Source: DATAPD01 sp036265385 (lineage in GTDB: Bacteria; Acidobacteriota; Terriglobia; Terriglobales; Acidobacteriaceae). Taken from it: a DNA stretch of 64,000 bases. Below the pieces are notes generated by a model. It was given only the letters and a program-made list of their open reading frames with translations, ran no database searches and was not told the DNA's origin. The stretch spans positions 434,001 to 498,000 of the forward strand of contig DATAPD010000015.1 of assembly GCA_036265385.1 (NCBI GenBank), read 5' to 3'. Below, in pieces: positions 58,019 to 64,000 of this stretch. The translations under genes and the position numbers were made by a program. Position 1 is the stretch's first letter. Every line of letters begins with the position of its first letter.

Positions 58019-58723
58019 TCAGGAGCTCTTCCAGTCGCCATAGAGCATTTCAAAGATGCGGCCACGAACGGTGTGCTGAAAAGATCCGAACATTTCGAAA
58101 GCCTCATCTCTGGTATTAAACAAACCGCGATCTGCGATGAGGAATTTGGATAAGTTATATTCGGGCGTGGCACATGCCATCTGACATGTCCTGCCTACGA
58201 AGTCCACGGGCGTATCCCGAACTGCATCGAAGAGAGACTCCCCGTCATTCTTGAAGCCACCTTTCGCCTTTGCAACTAAACTTTCCATCGAGGAGTGCAG
58301 CTCCGCGAAATCGGTCCACCGATTGTCAAAAAAGAACTGCGGCCAAACTAAAAGTACGCTATTAGGGATAAACCAGCGCAAGTATCTGAACCGGGGATAC
58401 CAGAAACTCCCTCGCAACTCGAGAGCTTGCACTCGCGTTGCAATGCCCACTGATCGTGCAATCGCCTCTAATAACGCCATACGTTGGCTACACGAGCCGC
58501 GGCTTCTCTCAAGCGTTGTTGAAACAGGTTGCCATTCGTTAACGCTGTACACTGGATGAACAGCGCCTACGAGATAAAGGTGAGCCTTCCTCAAGAGTGG
58601 TAGTCCAGCCTCGCCTTCTCTCGTGAGGCCGTTCACGAGTTCCTGCACATTCGGGGTTGAGTAATCAAGGATTGCAGTTGCCTTCAAGTTATCGGGGTTC
58701 GGCGCGACCACCTGGAAGGCCAT
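58019..58723 (-). CDS. Transglutaminase-like protein
   Basis: 234 residues. Core motif RGSCSQRMALLEAIARSVGI (Cys78) is that of transglutaminase-fold proteases and transferases. The expected His-containing strand appears as SVLLVWPQFFFDNRWTDF, where I cannot find the usual catalytic His, and the Asp partner is uncertain. It may be inactive or use another residue. It is divergent from an MBOAT-type gene with 28 bases between starts; the two may share control. Confidence 0.65.
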   Translation of the reverse strand: MAFQVVAPNPDNLKATAILDYSTPNVQELVNGLTREGEAGLPLLRKAHLYLVGAVHPVYSVNEWQPVSTTLERSRGSCSQRMALLEAIARSVGIATRVQALELRGSFWYPRFRYLRWFIPNSVLLVWPQFFFDNRWTDFAELHSSMESLVAKAKGGFKNDGESLFDAVRDTPVDFVGRTCQMACATPEYNLSKFLIADRGLFNTRDEAFEMFGSFQHTVRGRIFEMLYGDWKSS

Positions 58724-58751
58724 ACTTGTAGCTTAGACAGTACCGCGATTG

Positions 58752-59675
58752 ATGTCATCAAACTTAGAGCAACAACCGATTCGAGCGTTTCGTACTAATG
58801 CGCCATCCCGCGGTGAGTGGGTTGGCTGGCTGCCGCTATGTTTTCTGCCGCTGATCTCGTTCTCTACCCGAGGGTTCATCCCCTCGTGGGTCTTCATGTG
58901 GCTGCTCGCGTTCAGTATCTATGTCGGGCTGAAGTGGCTGACTTGGTGGCAGGCACGAAACAATTCAGTGCATCCGACCTGGTACTCGGCTGCCTATCTG
59001 CTCGGCTGGCCGGGAATGGATGCTGATTCGTTTTTCACGGTGACTGCAGACGTTGCGCACCCGCGGCCTGCTGAATGGTTGTGGGCCGCCCTCAAAACAA
59101 CGACTGGAGTAGCACTGATCTGGTTTGTGGCTCGGACAATCCCAGGCAGACTTATGCTCATCAGAGGCTGGATAGGGATGCTAGGGCTTATCTTGCTGCT
59201 CCACTTCGGAATTTTCCATTTGCTCGCATTGTTGTGGCGAAGCTGTGGAGTACATGCAGACGAGATCATGCGTTCGCCTTTGAAATCGCAATCACTGAGC
59301 GAATTCTGGGGAAGGAGATGGAATCTCGGCTTCCGGCAACTCTCGCATGAGCTCATATTCCGCCCTCTAGTCGGTCGTATGGGTCCCCGCTTGGCGGGTT
59401 TTCTCGTATTCGTATTCTCCGGCCTGCTCCACGATCTTGTAATCTCTGTGCCTGCGGGTGGTGGCTATGGCCTCCCAACGCTTTACTTCACAATTCAGGG
59501 ATTAGGAACGGCAGTGGAACACTCGAGCGCAGGAAAGAAACTTCGAGTGCGGAGAGGCCTCCGTGGGTGGTTGTTTATGGCAGCCGTAACTGCTTTACCC
59601 GTGTTCTGGCTTTTTCATCCGCCGTTCGTAAAACATGTAATCATCCCCTTCATGTATGCGATTCGCGCCTTATGA
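58752..59675 (+). CDS. MBOAT/wax-synthase-like membrane acyltransferase
   Basis: 307 residues with about eight membrane helices. The MBOAT_2 (wax synthase-like) hallmarks are SLSEFWGRRWNLGFRQLSHE and the invariant His in VFSGLLHDLVIS. Catalyses acyl transfer to a small acceptor in the membrane. Substrate unknown. TTG at 58749 could also serve as start. Its TGA overlaps the ATG of the next gene (ATGA), so the two form an operon. Confidence 0.8.
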   Translation: MSSNLEQQPIRAFRTNAPSRGEWVGWLPLCFLPLISFSTRGFIPSWVFMWLLAFSIYVGLKWLTWWQARNNSVHPTWYSAAYLLGWPGMDADSFFTVTADVAHPRPAEWLWAALKTTTGVALIWFVARTIPGRLMLIRGWIGMLGLILLLHFGIFHLLALLWRSCGVHADEIMRSPLKSQSLSEFWGRRWNLGFRQLSHELIFRPLVGRMGPRLAGFLVFVFSGLLHDLVISVPAGGGYGLPTLYFTIQGLGTAVEHSSAGKKLRVRRGLRGWLFMAAVTALPVFWLFHPPFVKHVIIPFMYAIRAL

Positions 59676-60115
59676 CCTCGTGGGAACGGTTCTTTGATCT
59701 CGATCTTTGGTTTGCTGGCCTTACCCATTTTGTGATCTTGGTAGCGAGCTTCCAGGTCCCTTACCGACTTCGCTGGAAAGAGGACCTGCGTAAAATCATG
59801 CCATTCAATCGCAAACTGCTATGGGTCCAAAGCGGATTTACCGTGCTAACGATCATTGCCTTCGGCATCCTGACCTTGGTTCTTCATGACGAGATGCTAC
59901 GCGGAGAGAAGTCAGCTCTGGCATTAACTGCTTTCATTGGAATTTATTGGACTACTCGCATCCTGGTGGATGCATTCTACTTTTCACATTCCGATTGGCC
60001 GAAGGGAAGGCAGTTTGTTATTGGGCACTTCTTGTTAACCGCGTTATTTGCCACTCTAGCGGTGAGTTATCTCGGCCTGTTTGTCTGGCAAGTATCCGGC
60101 CATGGCAGAAGCTAG
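59672..60115 (+). CDS. Four-helix membrane protein coupled to the MBOAT gene
   Basis: 147 residues from the overlapping ATG at 59672. Four helices are clear: GLTHFVILVASFQV, VQSGFTVLTIIAFGILTLVL, ALALTAFIGIYWTTRILVD and FVIGHFLLTALFATLAVSYL. The sequence YRLRWKEDLRKIMPFNRKL lies in a cytoplasmic loop. I know no family name. Stop-start overlap with the acyltransferase suggests a subunit or co-acting membrane protein. Confidence 0.7.
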   Translation: MTSWERFFDLDLWFAGLTHFVILVASFQVPYRLRWKEDLRKIMPFNRKLLWVQSGFTVLTIIAFGILTLVLHDEMLRGEKSALALTAFIGIYWTTRILVDAFYFSHSDWPKGRQFVIGHFLLTALFATLAVSYLGLFVWQVSGHGRS

Positions 60116-60126
60116 TTCTTATCCAA

Positions 60127-60188
60127 CCTGCTTCAATTCCGTAAGCACCTGGCGGGCGATCTCTTTGAGAGTGTCGAACACGCTGTCC
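60127..60188 (-). pseudogene. Fragment of an mglA 3' end
   Basis: 40 bases (60127-60166) are identical to 62853-62892 in the intact mglA, and the next about 20 are close. Read on the minus strand it encodes SVFDTLKEIARQVLTELKQ then V-G-stop, while the intact gene ends with G-G-stop. The codon differences are mostly silent. No upstream mglA sequence remains. It marks one edge of the cassette 60.2-62.8 kb. Confidence 0.85.
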
Positions 60189-60310
60189 CCTGTGGCGGCA
60201 CGTCTTCGCTTAAGGTTACATGGGCTGCGTTGGAAGAGCGACCTTGTCACCTAGGAAGGACTGGCCGAAAGCAAAGCAACTTGTTCGCCTTCGGCCACCG
60301 TGCGTTTCGA

Positions 60311-60811
60311 TTACTCGTAACGTGTCCCTACTGCATGGGCACAGCCGGAAATCAGGAGCGAGCCGTTCGTATCGTAGAAACGGGTGATGGCGGTCGACTC
60401 AAAACTATTTCCGCCGAGCGTTATTGATTGCGTAATACGTTGACTGCCACTTTGGAATAAATTGCTGGTAAATAAAATGAAGGCTTCGGAGTCGGCGGAG
60501 TAGGTGTTAGGGCCAGTTTGCCTCCAGATGCCGAAGTCGCTGGTGCGCTGTCCCGGCGAAAAAGCGGCGTTACGCGTGGTCCCCGACAGTGTGCCTCCTC
60601 GATTGAACATGAGCAGAGAAGAGAAACTCGGCCCGAGGTTTTGTCCGTTCGAACAGTTAACTAAATTCACCTGTACCCGCCACGTTCCCTGAAGTCCGAT
60701 CGCGGCTGTTTCCGATTGGGCGGCAACAGACTGAATAGCTAAAAACGCAAACGCAATCGCAAAGCTGAAAAACCGCGCCGCGCAATTCTCTCTGGATATA
60801 CGAACTGGCAT
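60311..60811 (-). CDS. Small secreted beta-rich protein, paralogue 2
   Basis: 166 residues from MPVRISRENCAARFF with GGAGG 8 bases upstream. A signal peptide (FAIAFAFLAIQSVAAQ) precedes a beta-barrel-like domain: GLQGTWRVQVNLVNCSNGQN, FNRGGTLSGTTRNA, DFGIWRQTGPNTYSADSEA, ITQSITLGGNSFESTAITRF and YDTNGSLLISGCAHAVGTR. Its strand order and words (GxWxV, GxW-x-TG-x-Y, GNxF, YDTNG) match the protein at 52703-53299. It is divergent from the regulator at 60907. Confidence 0.78.
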   Translation of the reverse strand: MPVRISRENCAARFFSFAIAFAFLAIQSVAAQSETAAIGLQGTWRVQVNLVNCSNGQNLGPSFSSLLMFNRGGTLSGTTRNAAFSPGQRTSDFGIWRQTGPNTYSADSEAFILFTSNLFQSGSQRITQSITLGGNSFESTAITRFYDTNGSLLISGCAHAVGTRYE

Positions 60812-60906
60812 GTTTGACTCCTCCAAAATGTTGGGATCATTTCCCCCGCGAGAGGGAAAGTAGCCCATCGCGGATGGACGAGTCTTAATCGAACTTTGAA
60901 TTTTTT

Positions 60907-62679
60907 ATGAACAAAGTATGCTCGGCAGCGGTGCTATCATTCCCGACCATGAATGGCGACCCGCAGGTTTCCTACAGGTTTGGTCAATTCCTGCTTGTCG
61001 CTCGGGATAAGCGTTTGATGCGCAATGGCTGCGCCATTCCCCTGAAGCCTAAGGTTTTCCAAACACTGCTGTTAATGGTGAGAAATCCCGGGCACCTCAT
61101 TGAGAAAGAACAATTTTTCGAGCAGCTTTGGCCTGACAGCTTTGTCCAGGAAGTCGCGCTTGCACAAAACATTTCGCAGCTGCGGAAGGCACTGTCGGCA
61201 GATTCTGACGTTAATATCGAGACAGTCCCCCGCCTTGGATATCGTCTCCTTGCGCAAGTGGAAACTGTCACCGAAGAGCCGACCCCAACTTCGCCCGCAA
61301 TTATTGCGGTATTGCCTTTCGAGATGATCGGCTGCCAGTCCGAACTTGAGTACCTTGCAGATGGCCTAACGGAAGAATTGATCGCAGCTCTGGGGCAAGT
61401 TGACCCTGCACATCTACACGTGATCGGGCGAACATCCGTTATGAGCTACAAGCGCAGCTTGAAGTCATTGTCCGAAATAGGACGCGAGCTTGGCGCTGCC
61501 TTCCTTCTCGAAAGTTCGATGAGGATAGAATCGGAGAGAGTTCGTGTTACTTCGAAACTGATTCGTTCAGAGGACCAAGTCCAGAGTTGGTCCTCTTCTT
61601 ACGATGCTGAGCCAAGCAGCATGCTTTCATTTCAGCGGCAGTTGAGCGCTGCTATTGCCGAACAGATTCGGTTGAGCCTTTCAGCGGAGCGGTTGGACTT
61701 GCTCAAGCGCCGTCAAACGAAAAACCCGCAAGCCTATGACGCATATCTGCGCGGCCGGTACTACTGGAACCACTTTACGCCCGCCACCACGAGGCGAGCG
61801 GTGGAGTGCTTCGCACAAGCAACGGGCCTTGATCCAAACTATGCTCTAGCCTGGACGGGCATAGCGGACGCCTCCTCATCGGCACCCATTCATGCGGACG
61901 CCTGTCCAGAGGAATTCTGGAAGAAAGCCGAAATGGCAATCAGAAGAGCCGTTGCCTCCGAACCTGAGCTGCCGGAAACGCAAACTTCGGTAGGAATACT
62001 GAAATTCTGGCTCGATTGGGACTGGCAAGCCGCCGAAGCCGCCTACCGCAATGCGATTCGTCTGGATCCAAGCTACTCCCTAGCCCACCGAATGCTAGGA
62101 ATCTTGTTGGCTTGCAAGCGCGAGGACGCGGAGGCCAGAGCCGAGATGACGCGAGCGCGAACACTCGATCCGCTCGATGCCATGCATCACGCCTTGTCAG
62201 CCCAAGTTGCTTTCTTCACGCGGGACTACTCCGGAGCAATAGATCATGCACGCCAGTCGATCATTACCCTGTCTAATTTTTGGATCGGCTATTACCAGAT
62301 GGGGCAAGCATACGAACAACAGGGCGACTACCCGAGAGCACTCGACGTACTCCGCAAAGCAGAAGACTTCGGTAGCGGAAATAGCAAGGTCATCTCGCTC
62401 CGCGCGTACGTGCTCGCAAAATCAGGACAAACGGAGCAAGCGCTGGCGGCTGTAGACAAGATGCAGAAGTTAAGTGAGGAACGATATTTTCCACCCTATG
62501 CGATTGCGCTCGTCCACGCGGGCATGGGAGATGCGGATCTTGCGTTTAAGTTGTTAGAGCAGGCACTCGAGTGTCACGATGTCCATCTCGCGTTATTGCC
62601 AGCAGATCCGAAGTGGGACTCATTTCGCTCCGACGTTAGATTTTTGAGATTGTTAGAGGGCAGCGGTCTGCCGCATTGA
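60907..62679 (+). CDS. Winged-helix regulator with TolB-like and TPR domains, no membrane helix
   Basis: 590 residues. OmpR-type winged helix (YRFGQFLLVARDKRLMRNGC, QEVALAQNISQLRKALSAD, ETVPRLGYRLLAQVE), then a TolB/FlgO-like domain (IIAVLPFEMIGCQSELEYLA) and TPRs (GRYYWNHFTPATTRRAVECF, EAAYRNAIRLDPSYSLAHRM). Unlike its relative at 50587 it lacks a membrane helix, so it should be cytoplasmic. The true start may be ATG at 60949; neither has a clear ribosome binding site. Divergent from a secreted-protein gene by about 95 bases. Confidence 0.88.
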   Translation: MNKVCSAAVLSFPTMNGDPQVSYRFGQFLLVARDKRLMRNGCAIPLKPKVFQTLLLMVRNPGHLIEKEQFFEQLWPDSFVQEVALAQNISQLRKALSADSDVNIETVPRLGYRLLAQVETVTEEPTPTSPAIIAVLPFEMIGCQSELEYLADGLTEELIAALGQVDPAHLHVIGRTSVMSYKRSLKSLSEIGRELGAAFLLESSMRIESERVRVTSKLIRSEDQVQSWSSSYDAEPSSMLSFQRQLSAAIAEQIRLSLSAERLDLLKRRQTKNPQAYDAYLRGRYYWNHFTPATTRRAVECFAQATGLDPNYALAWTGIADASSSAPIHADACPEEFWKKAEMAIRRAVASEPELPETQTSVGILKFWLDWDWQAAEAAYRNAIRLDPSYSLAHRMLGILLACKREDAEARAEMTRARTLDPLDAMHHALSAQVAFFTRDYSGAIDHARQSIITLSNFWIGYYQMGQAYEQQGDYPRALDVLRKAEDFGSGNSKVISLRAYVLAKSGQTEQALAAVDKMQKLSEERYFPPYAIALVHAGMGDADLAFKLLEQALECHDVHLALLPADPKWDSFRSDVRFLRLLEGSGLPH

Positions 62680-62844
62680 ACTTTACGAACAAAGTAGAAA
62701 TGTTTACCCCAGCATCGATGTGATAATCGCCATTTCGTCACCGGCCTGCTCAAGGGAAATTGTGTTCCCGTCAACTCTTCGCAGTGATACCTGATTTGCA
62801 AAGCGAGAAACGTTCTAGCGGGAATTGGTCAACGGAAACCGCGA

Positions 62845-63432
62845 CTACCCACCCTGCTTCAATTCCGTAAGCACCTGGCGGGCGATCTCTTTAAGCGTAT
62901 CGAACACGCCGTGTCCCTGGAATGCCACGGCTTCGATCAGTGGTTCATTTTTGCGACGGAGATCTTTTGCGAGTTTGTCGACGGGCAACACATTCGGAAG
63001 GTCGCGCTTATTGAGTTGGAGCACGTAGGGAATTTTGTTGAAGTCGTAACCGTGCTCTTTCAAGTTCGACATCAAGTTCTCAAGCGCTTCCACGTTCGCG
63101 TCCATACGCTCTTCCTGCGAATCGGCGACGAAAACAATGCCGTCTACACCGCGCAGAATGAGCTTGCGGCTTGCGTCATAGAAAACCTGTCCGGGGACTG
63201 TGTAGAGGTGGATACGCGTTTTAAATCCACGCACCGAACCCAGATCGAGAGGCAAGAAGTCAAAAAACAGAGTTCGATCCGTTTCGGTCGCCAGCGAAAT
63301 CATCTTGCCCTTTTGCTGGTCCGCCGTCTTTTGGAAGATCCACTGAAGGTTGGTCGTCTTGCCGCCCAAGCCGGCTCCGTAATAGACGATCTTGCAGTTG
63401 ATCTCTCGGGCTGCAAAATTAATAAAACTCAA
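62845..63432 (-). CDS. mglA: MglA-type small Ras-like GTPase
   Basis: 195 residues from a TTG at 63432 with GAGG about 6 bases upstream, giving MSFINFAAREINCKIVYYG. The P-loop is YYGAGLGGKTTNLQWIF; the switch region includes TRIHLYTVPGQVFYDASRKL; specificity motif LQLNKRDLPNVLPVDKL. MglA sets the front-rear axis for pili and gliding in Myxococcus; with pilT in the same window a motility or polarity role is plausible. The GTPase-activating partner mglB is not visible here. Confidence 0.93.
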   Translation of the reverse strand: MSFINFAAREINCKIVYYGAGLGGKTTNLQWIFQKTADQQKGKMISLATETDRTLFFDFLPLDLGSVRGFKTRIHLYTVPGQVFYDASRKLILRGVDGIVFVADSQEERMDANVEALENLMSNLKEHGYDFNKIPYVLQLNKRDLPNVLPVDKLAKDLRRKNEPLIEAVAFQGHGVFDTLKEIARQVLTELKQGG

Positions 63433-63621
63433 GGATTTCCTCAAACACACTCTGGCCGTGCTCGACGTCTTGAGCACACCAGCAGAAAATGATTGCTGAA
63501 TTACTGCTAGGTTTTATACCACAGGGGTCGTCGTTACCGGACGTTACCGCGGTTACCAAAGGTGGGCAGCAGCGCACTGAAAGTACGGGGGTTCGGCAAT
63601 CCCCTGCGATCGGTCCAACTG

Positions 63622-64000
63622 CTAGCGAGGCAGAGGGGCCGGATAATACCCATCCTTCGCGTAAATCTTTAAGTCTGGCCGCCCAACACGCACTTCAATC
63701 TCACGGTATGCCGTGCTCGGCGTCGATCGGGTTGAATATCCAAGTGTGTACTGATTCCGGGCATCCCCGAACACGCGGGCGTACATGGCTTCAATATCCT
63801 GGCGCGAAAACTCGTTGAAGATTTCCCCGCCTGTGGCCGAGCAGAACTTCGGCAGGATGTTGCTGAAGCCGGCGAAGCCGGTTTTAGGAATGTGGATCTT
63901 TTGCAGCTTGTTGTAGACGGGAATAGCTGCCCCACCCACACCCAAACCGTACACCTGGATCTCATTGGTGAGCAGCACCTTCAACACATCCTTGTAGCTA
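63622..64000 (-). CDS. VWFA-related Acidobacterial-domain protein, N-terminus beyond the window
   Basis: The last about 125 codons of a gene that enters from the right edge. It has EIQVYGLGVGGAAIPVYNKL, a characteristic FCSATGGEIFNEFSRQDIEA and ends in NQYTLGYSTRSTPSTAYREI and YAKDGYYPAP, the same closing pattern as the protein at 44750-45925. No start can be assigned within the window. Confidence 0.85.
   Translation of the reverse strand, partial: SYKDVLKVLLTNEIQVYGLGVGGAAIPVYNKLQKIHIPKTGFAGFSNILPKFCSATGGEIFNEFSRQDIEAMYARVFGDARNQYTLGYSTRSTPSTAYREIEVRVGRPDLKIYAKDGYYPAPLPR

Noticed and set aside
60120..60190. A second functional mglA
   Set aside because: Only the last about 20 codons are present.
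1..64000. Prophage or integrative element
   Set aside because: No integrase, phage structural or conjugation genes; the only mobile-type gene is the RAYT.

Overview
The window looks like chromosomal DNA of an Acidobacteriota bacterium (Terriglobia / 'Koribacter'-like). Three things point there: two proteins with the VWFA-related domain typical of that phylum, an Oar-like TonB-dependent receptor with an N-terminal carboxypeptidase-regulatory domain, and three winged-helix regulators of the expanded OmpR/CadC-type class. No rRNA, tRNA, CRISPR or phage module was found. Both edges cut genes: aspS on the left and a VWFA protein on the right.

Layout. 1-5.5 kb (minus): aspS, two small secreted proteins, hisS and a gamma-carbonic anhydrase, with gaps holding dispersed repeats. 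5.6-7.4 kb: small membrane proteins and a REP-associated tyrosine transposase (RAYT) whose 3' end lies inside two tandem REP-like units. 7.5-12.4 kb: a DUF3142 / GCGPFF-protein pair and a GH32 beta-fructosidase. 12.5-21.5 kb: mutL, an AlkZ-like winged-helix protein, then a membrane-stress cluster: XRE regulator, NfeD-like OB-fold protein, DUF1648 protein, flotillin, a 58-residue membrane peptide, PspA, a membrane protein and a beta-carbonic-anhydrase-like protein. 22-33.8 kb: zinc ribbons, DUF2277, the TonB receptor, rpsU, a receiver-only response regulator, an MtaB-type methylthiotransferase, a MetB/MetC-family PLP enzyme, an SDR, an MddA-like methyltransferase and a winged-helix/alpha-beta-hydrolase fusion. 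33.9-38.8 kb: the translation block infC-rpmI-rplT-pheS-pheT. 39-47 kb: an aminotransferase, a GIDE protein, coiled-coil protein-zapA-6S-like RNA, lgt, rluD, a VWFA protein and pilT. 47-64 kb: a serine hydrolase, DinB, ilvE, two winged-helix/TPR regulators each divergent from a small secreted protein, a LysM glycoside hydrolase, a single-ring ClpB-like ATPase, an M48 protease, a transglutaminase-like protein, an MBOAT pair, mglA and the partial VWFA gene.

The most unusual signal is not a protein. It is a family of degenerate heptamer (period-7) arrays that start at or next to stop codons (mutL, infC, rpmI, pheS, hisS, the NfeD-like gene, flotillin and others). At four loci the array is followed, 21-73 bases on, by a second array in inverted orientation. 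The heptamer differs between loci but the two arms at one locus match, so each could fold into a long imperfect hairpin. Arrays of the same kind are inserted in frame in the mtaB-like gene. Other points: a promoter/operator palindrome overlapping the start codon of the XRE gene, an ATC start for infC, and a duplicated mglA 3' end flanking a regulator/secreted-protein cassette.
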